Below, one piece after another: positions 16,994-25,886 of a DNA stretch of 64,000 nucleotides. Source of the stretch: Rhizobium vallis (GTDB lineage: Bacteria; Pseudomonadota; Alphaproteobacteria; Rhizobiales; Rhizobiaceae); NCBI RefSeq assembly GCF_003985155.1, contig NZ_ML133697.1:62001-126000 (forward strand), read 5' to 3'. The translations under genes and the position numbers were made by a program. Position 1 is the first letter of the stretch. The number at the start of each line of letters is the position of its first letter. The notes under the pieces were generated by a model, which saw only the letters and a list, made by a program, of their open reading frames with translations, was not told the DNA's origin and searched no databases.

Positions 16994-17119
16994 GCTCGCA
17001 TCTCCGACAACCGCCTTGATGTATTTGGGCGAGTTCATCGCATCGGCCCGACCACGGAGATCTTCCAGTCGCCGAAGGTCAAACGCACGGAAGATTACAT
17101 TACCGGCCGTTATGGCTGA
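16994..17119 (+). pseudogene. remnant of pstB (phosphate ABC transporter ATPase), C-terminal end
   Basis: Translation shows the last about 42 residues of a PstB protein spread over two frames: ARISDN at 16994-17011, TALMYLGEFIAS at 17010-17045, then GPTTEIFQSPKVKRTEDYIT followed by GRYG and a TGA at 17117-17119. KRTEDYITGRYG is the hallmark end of PstB and MYLGE precedes it in the family. Two compensating frameshifts break the segment, there is no start codon or ATP-binding domain upstream, and the preceding gene is unrelated. It is best read as debris from a deleted or moved pst locus. Confidence 0.75.
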
Positions 17120-17143
17120 TAGGACATTCCCTCCGTGAAAAAG

Positions 17144-17178
17144 AAACGGCCGGGGCGCTGTGAGCGCCCCGGCCGTTT
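17144..17178. terminator. strong bidirectional terminator
   Basis: Perfect 16-bp stem (AAACGGCCGGGGCGCT and its complement) with a 3-base GTG loop, T-run on the plus strand and A-run at the other side. It closes the convergent P450 gene on the minus strand and the upstream plus-strand unit. Confidence 0.9.
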
Positions 17179-17204
17179 TCGTTTACAGGTGCTGATGTCG
17201 CGGC

Positions 17205-18512
17205 CTACCAGACGAGATCCAGGCGATCGAGGCCGTGGAAATGATAGACGTCCTTGACGACGGGCGTCTTCGCAATCTTGAGCCCCGGTAGGCGCTTGAA
17301 CAGGATCGGCAGCACGACGTTGAGCTCCAGCCGTGCCAGCGGTGCGCCGATGCAGAAATGGATGCCGGCGCCGAAGGAGAGGTTGGGCGCTTCGTTGCGT
17401 TCGGGCTTGAAGGTGAGGGGATCGCTGAATTTTGCCGGATCAAGATTGGCGGCGGCCAGGATCATGCTCACCTTGTCGCCGCGCCTGAACTCTACGCCGT
17501 CGATCTCGGCAGGTTCCAACGCCCAGCGCTGGAAGATGTGGACAGGCGCGCAGATGCGCAGCGATTCCTCAACGGTACGCTCGGTGGCGGTTTCGTCGCC
17601 GAAAAGCTCAGCCGGATCGTAGCCGCTATCCAGAATGATGCGCACCGAATTGCCGATCTGGTGGACTGTCGCTTCATGGCCGGCATTGAGCAGCACGATG
17701 GTCGTCGAAACGAGCTCGTCTTCCGTCAGGTACTGGCCCTTGTGCTCGGTATGGATCATATGCGTCAGCAGGTCGTCGCGCGGCTCGGCCCGGCGCTCGG
17801 CAATGACGGTCTTCACGTAATCGGAAAATTCCCGTGCCGCCTGCTCGGCCGCATCTTCGTCTGCGCGGGTGCGCCCGAACATATACATGCGCACATAGGC
17901 ATGTGACCATTTCAGGAGCTGTGGCCCCATGTCTTCGGGAATGCCGATCATGCGGGCGATCATCGTCACCGGGATGATATCGGCAAAGGCTGAGAGCAGC
18001 TCGACTTCGCGCTTGTCGGCAAAGCCGTCGATCAGTTTGTTGGCGAGTTCTTCCAACTCCGGCTTCATCTTCTCGACATGACGGGAGACGAAAGCGCGGT
18101 TGACGAGGGTGCGCAACCGCGTGTGTTCCGGCGGCTCCAGCTCCAGCAGCGAATAGCGCTCGGCGAGATCGAAGGCGGCGATATGCGGCTCGGGCTCGGG
18201 AAGGCCGAGTTCCCCGCGGCTGGCAATATGCAGGATCTGCCGGCCGAAGCGGCGGTCGCGCAGCAGCCCGTTCACCTGATCATAGTTGGTGACGAACCAC
18301 TGCTTCTGCTGCTCCCAATAGAAGGTGGGACAATGGGCATGGAGCGCGGCATAGACCGCGTTCGGGTTGCCGTAGAAGGCCAGGTCGCTGCCGTCGAGCG
18401 ACACATGGCGGGTTGCTGGATCGATCTTGAGGAAGGGCGGTATCATCATGCCCCGAGGCTTAGCGGATTTGCCGGGCTTCGAAAAGACGCCGGTGAGGGA
18501 GCGGTAGAACAT
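17205..18512 (-). CDS. cytochrome P450
   Basis: Soluble bacterial class I P450 of 435 residues. The haem-ligand loop is FGAGIHFCIGAPLARLE with the thiolate C387; the K-helix ExxR is ESLRICAPV; the I-helix oxygen-activation motif reads LLNAGHEATVHQ, where AGHEAT matches the common AG-x-x-T pattern. Substrate cannot be inferred and no ferredoxin or reductase gene is adjacent, so redox partners must be elsewhere. The start at 18512 gives the longest form; ATGs at 18449 and 18446 (MMIPPFLKID) are plausible alternatives. The gene faces the strong terminator at 17144-17178. Confidence 0.93.
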   Translation of the reverse strand: MFYRSLTGVFSKPGKSAKPRGMMIPPFLKIDPATRHVSLDGSDLAFYGNPNAVYAALHAHCPTFYWEQQKQWFVTNYDQVNGLLRDRRFGRQILHIASRGELGLPEPEPHIAAFDLAERYSLLELEPPEHTRLRTLVNRAFVSRHVEKMKPELEELANKLIDGFADKREVELLSAFADIIPVTMIARMIGIPEDMGPQLLKWSHAYVRMYMFGRTRADEDAAEQAAREFSDYVKTVIAERRAEPRDDLLTHMIHTEHKGQYLTEDELVSTTIVLLNAGHEATVHQIGNSVRIILDSGYDPAELFGDETATERTVEESLRICAPVHIFQRWALEPAEIDGVEFRRGDKVSMILAAANLDPAKFSDPLTFKPERNEAPNLSFGAGIHFCIGAPLARLELNVVLPILFKRLPGLKIAKTPVVKDVYHFHGLDRLDLVW

Positions 18513-18591
18513 GACGCTTTGGGCGAGCGCTCCATCACTTTAAAATTTGCGTCTAAGCCTGAGAAACGATTCCAGTTTTCCCGAGTGTGCG

Positions 18592-19845
18592 TTAGCCCGC
18601 TCGAGAGAGCTGGCCCATGCGCCGCAGCGCCTCGACCTGGTCGTCGACCGTCGGCACGAGTTCGCCGGCGGTACTATCAGGCGTCGCTGGCGCCGGGGCT
18701 GCTGCCTCCGCTTCGCCGAAGGTGACAGTGCAGTTGCGGCCGGCACCCTTTGCCGCATAGAGCGCCCGGTCGGCGGCCGAGATCAGCTTGTCGATATTGG
18801 CTTCGACCGAGGAGGCGAGCGCGATGCCGATGCTGACCGTGACAGGAACGATCGCCTCGCCCGTGCTGACGGGAAGACGGCAGAATTCGGTGCGGATCGC
18901 TTCGGCGAGCGCCTCGGCTTCGGTCTGGTCGGCAACGGCAGCAAAGGCCGCAAATTCCTCGCCGCCCATGCGGCCGAAGATGTTGTTCGGAATGTACTGG
19001 CGGGCCATGCGGGCAAATGCTGTCAGCACGGCATCGCCGGACTGGTGGCCGAAACGGTCGTTGACGCGCTTGAAATGGTCGAGGTCGAAGAGCATGACCG
19101 CGACCTGTCGCTGTTCGATGTGGGCTCTTTCCTGAATGGCGGCGAAATAGCCGAGCAGGCCACGGCGGTTGAGCACGCCGGTCAGCGCATCGGTCAAGGT
19201 CAGCGCGCGCAGGTGGCGTTCGGAACGCTCCATGATCAGCCGGCAGGTGAACGCAAAGGCGATGGTGAGCAGGAAGGCGCTTGCCATGGCGGAGCCGCCG
19301 GCGAGATTGGTTGCGTCGATCTCGCTCGGCAGTGTCAGAGCCATCGTCAGCGCCGAGCCGAAACACAGGCAGCCCTGAATGACGAAGACGCCCATCAGCT
19401 TGACGCGGGTGCGCTCGCGGCGCATGTCGCCGGCAGCGACCGCCATGGCAAGCGCTGTGGCGCCTGTCGAGGAAGCGAGATTGTAGAGCACGACGCGGTT
19501 CGAATAATCGTCGTTGACCCAGGGCAGGAAAATTCCGGCGAGCCAGATGACCGGCGGCAGCAGTGCCCACCATTCGATCCTCTTGCGCTCAAGCGCAAGG
19601 AAACCAGCCACCCAGGCGCTCTGCCCGAGCAGGGCGATGGCATTGCCGGTCTCGATGGAAAGCACGCTCGGGATTTGGCCGCGCAGCGCGATCATCGCAA
19701 AGCCGATGCCGGTCAGAAGGAAGCCGAAGCCCCAATAGAGATAGGCCTCGTTCCTGACGTTGTGACGCCAGGCGACGAAGAGCACCAAGGCGAGCGTCAT
19801 GGCCTCCGAACACCAGATGGCGAGACCCGTAGCAATATTGAACAC
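18592..19845 (-). CDS. membrane-bound GGDEF diguanylate cyclase
   Basis: A 417-residue protein with about six to seven membrane spans in residues 1-205 and a C-terminal GGDEF domain from about residue 215. The catalytic signature is RMGGEEFAAF, an active GGEEF form; LTDALTGVLNRRGLL, LFDLDHFKRVNDRFGHQSGD and the late VSIGIALASS segment complete the domain. An inhibitory RxxD site is not obvious. The membrane part resembles uncharacterised seven-span sensor modules with no recognised ligand. It ends 79 bases from the start of the P450 gene on the same strand. Should synthesise cyclic-di-GMP at the inner membrane. Confidence 0.9.
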   Translation of the reverse strand: MFNIATGLAIWCSEAMTLALVLFVAWRHNVRNEAYLYWGFGFLLTGIGFAMIALRGQIPSVLSIETGNAIALLGQSAWVAGFLALERKRIEWWALLPPVIWLAGIFLPWVNDDYSNRVVLYNLASSTGATALAMAVAAGDMRRERTRVKLMGVFVIQGCLCFGSALTMALTLPSEIDATNLAGGSAMASAFLLTIAFAFTCRLIMERSERHLRALTLTDALTGVLNRRGLLGYFAAIQERAHIEQRQVAVMLFDLDHFKRVNDRFGHQSGDAVLTAFARMARQYIPNNIFGRMGGEEFAAFAAVADQTEAEALAEAIRTEFCRLPVSTGEAIVPVTVSIGIALASSVEANIDKLISAADRALYAAKGAGRNCTVTFGEAEAAAPAPATPDSTAGELVPTVDDQVEALRRMGQLSRAG

Positions 19846-20153
19846 CGCAGCAAACCCCTCGTCTGTCGGCCCTTTTCAGTTGGCTGCATCCTTGCCGAGG
19901 AAGCTCGCCACTTTGTTAATGCCGCTGCACTGCGGCATGGTTTTGCGCCGATATCTGCCGGTAGGCTTTCCGTCGGGTAAACGTGTGTGAGCACTGTCGA
20001 ATGCAGTAAGCCTTTCTTCATCCTGTTGTGGAGAAAAGCCGGGGGTGACGTTGCCGGGGGCTCGCGATCAACGGGCGTTTTGGGGAAAGAGGCTACCAGG
20101 AGCCGAAAGCAGAGCCGTCTTGCCCGCCTTCTTAACGTTATCCTCACGCGTGT
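19846..20153. other. intergenic region between divergent GGDEF gene and clpP
   Basis: About 310 bases before the clpP promoter with no supported gene. It contains a 7-bp hairpin (ATGCCGC / GCGGCAT, 19919-19938) without a T-run, and presumably the promoter of the GGDEF gene on the minus strand. Confidence 0.4.
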
Positions 20154-20186
20154 CTTGAAGAGAAGGGCAGGGACACTCTATGTAGG
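20154..20186 (+). promoter_or_regulatory. RpoH (sigma32)-type heat-shock promoter of clpP
   Basis: CTTGAA at 20154-20159, a 17-base spacer and TCTATGTAGG at 20177-20186 agree closely with the alphaproteobacterial RpoH consensus CTTGAA-N17-CYTATNTNNG. It lies about 60-90 bases before the clpP start codon. Confidence 0.75.
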
Positions 20187-20245
20187 GATAAGACATTTTC
20201 TTTGATTCCCGGCGCCGGCCGGCGAGACGTTGACAAAGGACGCAC

Positions 20246-20875
20246 ATGAGAAACCCAGTCGATACCGCAATGGCCCTCGTGCCGATGGTCGTGGAACAGA
20301 CCAATCGCGGTGAACGCTCCTATGACATCTATTCCCGCCTGTTGAAGGAGCGCATCATCTTCCTGACGGGTGCCGTCGAGGATCATATGGCGACCCTCGT
20401 CTGCGCCCAGCTTCTCTTCCTCGAGGCCGAAAACCCGAAGAAGGAAATCGCGCTCTACATCAATTCGCCGGGCGGCGTCGTCACCGCAGGCATGGCGATC
20501 TACGACACGATGCAGTTCATCAAGCCCGCGGTTTCGACGCTCTGCATCGGCCAGGCCGCATCCATGGGCTCGCTGCTGCTTGCGGCCGGCCACAAGGACA
20601 TGCGCTTCGCCACCCCGAATTCCCGCATCATGGTGCACCAGCCTTCGGGCGGCTTCCAGGGCCAGGCTTCGGACATCGAGCGCCATGCCCGCGACATCCT
20701 CAAGATGAAGCGCCGCCTGAACGAGGTCTATGTCAAGCACACCGGCCGCACCTATGAGGAAGTTGAAAAGACGCTCGATCGTGACCACTTCATGGATGCC
20801 GACGAAGCCCAGGGCTGGGGCGTGATCGACAAGGTTCTGACCTCGCGCCTCGAAATGGAAGGCGAGCAGGCCTAG
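20246..20875 (+). CDS. clpP: ATP-dependent Clp protease proteolytic subunit
   Basis: Serine peptidase that forms the tetradecameric barrel of the Clp protease. The 209-residue protein has the full catalytic triad: S106 in GQAASMGSLLL, H131 in RIMVHQPSGGFQG and D180 in TLDRDHFMD. YINSPGGVVTAGMAIYDTMQ forms the substrate-binding edge. The short N-terminal stretch before about residue 14 is likely a processed propeptide. RBS AAAGGA precedes the start. clpX follows after a 302-bp gap and lon further on, so this is a protein quality-control cluster. Rhizobia carry clpP paralogues; the linkage to clpX marks this as the main copy. Confidence 0.97.
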   Translation: MRNPVDTAMALVPMVVEQTNRGERSYDIYSRLLKERIIFLTGAVEDHMATLVCAQLLFLEAENPKKEIALYINSPGGVVTAGMAIYDTMQFIKPAVSTLCIGQAASMGSLLLAAGHKDMRFATPNSRIMVHQPSGGFQGQASDIERHARDILKMKRRLNEVYVKHTGRTYEEVEKTLDRDHFMDADEAQGWGVIDKVLTSRLEMEGEQA

Positions 20876-20958
20876 TAATTAATAGGGATGGTGTTTTCCT
20901 CGCCACAGTTCTATCTCATTTGTGATCGAACAAGGCTTTCATCCGGCGACGAAGACGC

Positions 20959-21004
20959 TAATAGTAACTATTAATGCTATGTTGAATTTTTATGACATAG
21001 CATT
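20959..21004 (+). repeat. two adjacent inverted repeats upstream of clpX
   Basis: TAATAGT-A-ACTATTA (20959-20973) is a perfect 15-bp palindrome, directly followed by a 10-bp inverted repeat AATGCTATGT / ACATAGCATT (20973-21004) around a 12-base AT-rich loop. They lie in the 302-bp clpP-clpX gap. The first looks like a protein-binding site; the second could be a weak terminator or RNA hairpin. Confidence 0.5.
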
Positions 21005-21177
21005 TGGCATTCGAAGGGGAATTCGTTGCCGCCGGAACCCGGACATGATCGATTGGGCCCGGTTCGTAGCCCCTGAAGCCCTTCTCGGCAGAGGCTCCAG
21101 AGACGGAGCGCCGCCAGGAGCTGATTGAGTGGACCGCGATTTCGCCTTGAAATGCGGCGTGCTGGAAGGAAAGTGAT

Positions 21178-22455
21178 ATGAGCAAGGTCAGCGGCAGCAA
21201 CGGCGGCGACAGCAAGAACACCCTCTATTGTTCGTTCTGCGGAAAGAGCCAGCACGAAGTCCGGAAACTGATTGCCGGACCGACCGTGTTCATCTGCGAT
21301 GAATGCGTCGAATTGTGCATGGACATCATCCGCGAGGAGAACAAGTCCTCGATGGTCAAGTCCCGTGACGGCGTTCCGACGCCCCAGGACATCATCAAGG
21401 TCCTCGACGAATACGTCATCGGCCAGCGGCAGGCGAAGAAGATCCTGTCGGTCGCCGTTCACAACCATTACAAGCGCCTGGCGCACGCCTCCAAGAACGG
21501 CGAGGTCGAACTGGCGAAGTCGAACATCATGCTCGTCGGCCCGACCGGCTGCGGCAAGACCTATCTTGCCCAGACGCTTGCCCGCATCATCGACGTTCCC
21601 TTCACCATGGCCGATGCGACGACGCTGACCGAAGCCGGTTACGTCGGTGAGGATGTGGAAAACATCATCCTGAAGCTCCTGCAGGCGGCCGACTACAACG
21701 TCGAGCGCGCGCAGCGCGGCATCGTCTACATCGACGAAGTCGACAAGATCTCGCGCAAGTCCGACAATCCGTCGATCACCCGTGACGTTTCGGGCGAGGG
21801 CGTGCAGCAGGCGCTCCTGAAGATCATGGAAGGCACGGTCGCTTCCGTTCCGCCGCAGGGCGGCCGCAAGCATCCCCAGCAGGAATTCCTGCAGGTCGAC
21901 ACCACGAACATCCTGTTCATCTGCGGCGGCGCTTTCGCCGGCCTCGACAAGATCATCTCCGCCCGCGGCGAGAAGACCTCGATCGGCTTCGGCGCGACCG
22001 TCAAGGCCCAGGACGACCGCCGCGTCGGCGAAGTCCTGCGCGAACTGGAGCCGGAAGACCTGGTCAAGTTCGGCCTCATCCCCGAGTTCATCGGACGCCT
22101 GCCGGTTCTGGCGACGCTTGAGGACCTCGATGAGGACGCGCTGATCCAGATCCTGTCCGAGCCGAAGAATGCGCTGATCAAGCAGTATCAGCGCCTGTTC
22201 GAGATGGAAGACGTGGAACTGACCTTCCACGAGGATGCCCTGCGCGAAATCGCCCGCAAGGCGATCGTGCGCAAGACCGGCGCCCGCGGCCTTCGCTCGA
22301 TCATGGAGAAGATCCTGCTCGACACCATGTTCGAACTGCCGACGCTGGAAGGCGTGCGCGAGGTCGTCATCTCGGAGGAAGTGGTGCGCGGTTCTGCCCG
22401 TCCGCTCTACATCTATGCTGACCGTCAGGAAGAAAAGGCCAACGCTTCGGCGTGA
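21178..22455 (+). CDS. clpX: ATP-dependent Clp protease ATP-binding subunit ClpX
   Basis: AAA+ unfoldase that recognises substrates and feeds them into ClpP. The 425-residue protein starts with a zinc-binding domain (C18, C21, C40, C43; [11 protein letters not shown] and [10 protein letters not shown]), then the AAA+ module with Walker A GPTGCGKT at 121-128, Walker [11 protein letters not shown], the pore-loop GYVGEDVEN region and the sensor/IGF-type region before [10 protein letters not shown]. Needed in alphaproteobacteria for cell-cycle proteolysis, as known for CtrA in Caulobacter. Start supported by GGAAGGAAAG upstream. Followed by a terminator, so it is separable from lon. Confidence 0.98.
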
Positions 22456-22482
22456 CCTTTTGACTTTCGCACGATTATTTTG

Positions 22483-22507
22483 AGGGGCTTGCCGTCGGCA
22501 GGCCCCT
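22483..22507 (+). terminator. intrinsic terminator after clpX
   Basis: Stem AGGGGCTTGCC / GGCAGGCCCCT, 11 bp with one G-U pair and a 3-base loop, followed by TTCTATTT. It lies 27 bases after the clpX stop. Confidence 0.8.
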
Positions 22508-22751
22508 TTCTATTTGAAAAACCATGCGAGGCGCTGTTAGTATTTTGCGGATGGGAACCGGAATTGCCTTTGCCGATATTGCGCAAGGGGCGGTGCTTGG
22601 CAAAGATGCAGTGATTCCGTAAGCGTATTGCTGGCGTTTGTATTTTAGCGGGGTCGGAAGTGGTAAGCGCCGGTCCAGCCACGCGCTTCATAGTGTTGGC
22701 GTTCCGTTGTAATAAAGCCGTCACATCCGGGGAACGCGGGCGTTAGCGTGG

Positions 22752-22784
22752 CTTGAAAAGCGTAGTCAGAACCTCCACTTGTAG
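22752..22784 (+). promoter_or_regulatory. possible RpoH-type promoter of lon
   Basis: CTTGAA at 22752-22757, then after 17 bases CCACTTGTAG (22775-22784). The -35 is perfect; the -10 matches the alphaproteobacterial heat-shock consensus only partly. It lies about 80 bases before the lon start. The rest of the 354-bp gap after the clpX terminator shows no gene. Confidence 0.4.
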
Positions 22785-22861
22785 AGCCAAGTGAGAGTGC
22801 CGGCCGGTCCCAAGCGGCCGTGCAGAGAGCCCGGTAACGGGACGATGGAAAGGACAAAAAA

Positions 22862-25279
22862 ATGACGAAGAAAACGTCTGTAGCGAGCAGCACTGCCTAC
22901 CCTGTTCTGCCCCTGCGCGACATCGTGGTTTTCCCGCATATGATCGTGCCGCTGTTCGTCGGACGGGAAAAGTCGATCCGTGCGCTCGAAGAGGTCATGG
23001 GTTCCGACAAGCAAATCATGCTGGTGACGCAGATCAATGCCAGCGACGACGATCCGGATCCTTCCGCGATCCACAACGTCGGCACCGTGGCAAACGTATT
23101 GCAGCTGCTCAAGCTGCCTGATGGCACCGTGAAGGTTCTTGTCGAGGGCCGCGCACGCGCCGAGATCGACGCCTACACCAGCCGCGAGGATTTCTATGAG
23201 GCGCTCGGCCATGTGCTCGAAGAGCCGCATGACGATCCGGTCGAACTGGAAGCGCTGTCGCGCTCGGTCGTTTCCGAATTCGAGAGCTACGTAAAGCTCA
23301 ACAAGAAGATTTCGCCCGAAGTGGTCGGCGCCGCCAGCCAGATCGACGACTATTCCAAGCTCGCCGATACGGTTGCCTCGCATCTGTCGATCAAGATCAC
23401 CGAGAAGCAGGAAATGCTGGAGACCACCAGCGTCAAGGCGCGCCTCGAAAAGGCGCTTGGCTTCATGGAAGGTGAGATCTCGGTCCTGCAGGTCGAAAAA
23501 CGCATCCGCTCGCGCGTCAAGCGCCAGATGGAGAAGACCCAGCGCGAATACTACCTCAATGAGCAGATGAAGGCGATCCAGAAGGAACTCGGCGACGGCG
23601 AGGAAGGCCGCGACGAGATGAGCGAACTGGAAGAGCGCATCTCCAAGACCAAGCTGTCCAAGGAAGGCCGTGAAAAGGCTGACGCGGAGCTGAAGAAGCT
23701 GCGCCAGATGAGCCCGATGTCGGCGGAAGCCACCGTCGTACGCAACTATCTGGACTGGCTGCTCGGTATCCCCTGGGGCAAGAAGTCGAAGATCAAGGCC
23801 GATCTCAACAATGCCGAGAAGATCCTCGAAGCTGATCACTTCGGTCTCGACAAGGTCAAGGAGCGCATCGTCGAATATCTGGCCGTGCAGGCGCGCGCCA
23901 CCAAGATCAAGGGCCCGATCCTGTGCCTCGTCGGCCCTCCGGGCGTCGGCAAGACCTCGCTCGCCCAGTCGATCGCCAAGGCGACCGGCCGTGAATATGT
24001 CCGTATGGCTCTCGGCGGCGTCCGTGACGAAGCCGAAATCCGCGGTCATCGCCGCACCTATATCGGCTCGATGCCCGGCAAGGTCATCCAGTCGATGAAG
24101 AAGGCGAAGAAGTCCAACCCGCTCTTCCTGCTCGACGAAATCGACAAGCTCGGTCAGGACTATCGCGGCGATCCGTCTTCGGCTCTGCTCGAGGTGCTCG
24201 ATCCGGCGCAGAACTCGACCTTCATGGACCACTACCTGGAAGTCGAATACGACCTGTCGGACGTGATGTTCATCACGACGGCGAATACGCTGAACATTCC
24301 GGCGCCCCTGATGGACCGCATGGAGATCATCCGTATCGCCGGCTACACCGAGGATGAAAAGCGCGAGATCGCCAAGCGGCACCTGCTGCCCAAGGCCATC
24401 AAGGAACATGCGTTGCAGCCGGAAGAGTTTTCGGTCAGCGACGACGCCCTGATGGCGATCAGCCAGCAGTACACCCGCGAAGCCGGTGTTCGCAGCTTCG
24501 AACGCGAACTGATGAAGCTCGCCCGCAAGGCGGTCACCGAGATCATCAAGGGCAAGACGAAGTCCGTTCATGTGACGGCCGCCAACATTGCCGACTATCT
24601 GGGCGTTCCGCGCTTCCGCCATGGCGAAGCCGAGGGCGAGGATCAGGTCGGCGTCGTGACCGGTCTTGCCTGGACGGAAGTCGGCGGCGAGCTGCTGACC
24701 ATCGAAGGCGTGATGATGCCGGGCAAGGGCCGCATGACGGTCACCGGCAATCTGAAGGACGTGATGAAGGAATCGATCTCGGCAGCGGCCTCCTATGTCC
24801 GCTCGCGCGCCGTCGATTTCGGTATCGAGCCGCCGCGCTTTGACAAGAGCGACATCCACGTGCACTTGCCGGAAGGCGCGACGCCGAAGGATGGTCCCTC
24901 GGCCGGTGTCGCCATGGCGACCGCTATCGTCTCGATCATGACCGGTATACCGGTGAACAGACATGTGGCCATGACCGGTGAAATCACCCTTCGCGGCCGC
25001 GTGCTGCCGATCGGCGGTCTCAAGGAAAAGCTGCTGGCTGCACTTCGCGGCGGCATCAAGAAGGTGCTGATTCCGGAGGAAAACGCCAAGGACTTGGCGG
25101 AGATTCCTGACAACGTGAAGAACAGCATGGAGATCATCCCGGTGTCCCGGATGGGTGAGGTGATCAAGCATGCTCTGATCCGGCGTCCGGAGCCGATCGA
25201 ATGGGACGGCACGGTGGAAACGTCGGTCATTGCATCGGTCGAAGGCCTTGATGATACAGGCGCAACCATAGCGCATTGA
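22862..25279 (+). CDS. lon: ATP-dependent protease Lon
   Basis: Cytoplasmic hexameric AAA+ serine protease that removes damaged and short-lived regulatory proteins. The 805-residue protein has the N-terminal substrate domain (YPVLPLRDIVVFPHMIVPLF), a coiled-coil linker around residues 190-280, the AAA+ domain with Walker A GPPGVGKTS and Walker B LFLLDEIDKL, and the C-terminal protease domain with the catalytic dyad S680 (KDGPSAGVAMATA) and a lysine near 723 (GGLKEKLLAALRGG). Start preceded by GGAAAGGAC. Transcribed after clpX but separated by a terminator and its own promoter region. hupB follows beyond a strong terminator. Confidence 0.98.
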   Translation: MTKKTSVASSTAYPVLPLRDIVVFPHMIVPLFVGREKSIRALEEVMGSDKQIMLVTQINASDDDPDPSAIHNVGTVANVLQLLKLPDGTVKVLVEGRARAEIDAYTSREDFYEALGHVLEEPHDDPVELEALSRSVVSEFESYVKLNKKISPEVVGAASQIDDYSKLADTVASHLSIKITEKQEMLETTSVKARLEKALGFMEGEISVLQVEKRIRSRVKRQMEKTQREYYLNEQMKAIQKELGDGEEGRDEMSELEERISKTKLSKEGREKADAELKKLRQMSPMSAEATVVRNYLDWLLGIPWGKKSKIKADLNNAEKILEADHFGLDKVKERIVEYLAVQARATKIKGPILCLVGPPGVGKTSLAQSIAKATGREYVRMALGGVRDEAEIRGHRRTYIGSMPGKVIQSMKKAKKSNPLFLLDEIDKLGQDYRGDPSSALLEVLDPAQNSTFMDHYLEVEYDLSDVMFITTANTLNIPAPLMDRMEIIRIAGYTEDEKREIAKRHLLPKAIKEHALQPEEFSVSDDALMAISQQYTREAGVRSFERELMKLARKAVTEIIKGKTKSVHVTAANIADYLGVPRFRHGEAEGEDQVGVVTGLAWTEVGGELLTIEGVMMPGKGRMTVTGNLKDVMKESISAAASYVRSRAVDFGIEPPRFDKSDIHVHLPEGATPKDGPSAGVAMATAIVSIMTGIPVNRHVAMTGEITLRGRVLPIGGLKEKLLAALRGGIKKVLIPEENAKDLAEIPDNVKNSMEIIPVSRMGEVIKHALIRRPEPIEWDGTVETSVIASVEGLDDTGATIAH

Positions 25280-25321
25280 GTGGCGCTTGCCACATTTACG
25301 CCCAATTGGCGCAAAAGACAC

Positions 25322-25352
25322 AAAAAGGCTGGCGGAAACGCCAGCCTTTTTT
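25322..25352 (+). terminator. strong intrinsic terminator after lon
   Basis: 13-bp perfect stem AAAAAGGCTGGCG / CGCCAGCCTTTTT, GAAA tetraloop and a run of six T. Textbook rho-independent terminator 43 bases after lon. Confidence 0.93.
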
Positions 25353-25485
25353 GTGAAAACGTCATGGAGACGCTTGCTTTTCCTTGATTTGCAGGGCTTT
25401 TGGGTTCCCGGCGGGCCTGATGAAACCTATTCGGCGCCTAGCTTACATTTGAGTCGTTTCATACCATTTAGAAAGGGGTGGAAAC

Positions 25486-25761
25486 ATGAACAAGAATGAA
25501 CTCGTGTCCGCAGTTGCCGAAAAGGCTGGACTGACGAAGTCTGACGCGGCTTCCGCTGTCGATGCGGTTTTCGACGTTGTACAGGCTGAACTCAAGAACA
25601 AGGGCGACATCCGCCTGGCGGGTTTCGGCAGCTTCACTGTTTCTCATCGTGCCGCAACGAAGGGCCGCAACCCGTCGACCGGCGCTGAAGTCGACATTCC
25701 CGCACGCAACGTGCCGAAGTTCACGCCCGGCAAGGGCCTGAAGGATGCCGTCAACGGCTGA
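25486..25761 (+). CDS. hupB: HU family DNA-binding protein
   Basis: Small nucleoid protein (91 residues) that bends and compacts DNA as a dimer. Typical HU features: MNKNELVSAVAEKAGLTKSD for the first helices, DIRLAGFGSFTVSHRAA around the dimer core, and the DNA-clasping arm GRNPSTGAEVDIPARNVPKF followed by the usual FTPGKGLKDAVN end. AAAGGGG sits before the start. The lon-hupB order is common to many proteobacteria. It is monocistronic, bounded by terminators on both sides. Confidence 0.97.
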   Translation: MNKNELVSAVAEKAGLTKSDAASAVDAVFDVVQAELKNKGDIRLAGFGSFTVSHRAATKGRNPSTGAEVDIPARNVPKFTPGKGLKDAVNG

Positions 25762-25809
25762 TTGGATAGTCCGCCAGCCGTACACGAGAGCGGCTGCGCA
25801 GGATTTCGG

Positions 25810-25838
25810 AGGGGTTCGGCATCGCCGGGCCCCTTTTT
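25810..25838 (+). terminator. intrinsic terminator after hupB
   Basis: Stem AGGGGTTCGGC / GCCGGGCCCCT with two G-U pairs and a 3-base loop, followed by TTTTGTTTTT. About 48 bases after hupB. Confidence 0.8.
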
Positions 25839-25886
25839 GTTTTTGTCGCTTGCCGCATGCAGCGCTTTGTTCTACGAACGAAACCG

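Noticed and set aside
22766..25321. Very long open frame on the minus strand opposite lon
   Set aside because: It mirrors lon exactly and is a by-product of GC-rich codon use; no RBS or family features. The similar long frame opposite dnaE (56772-59342) was rejected for the same reason.
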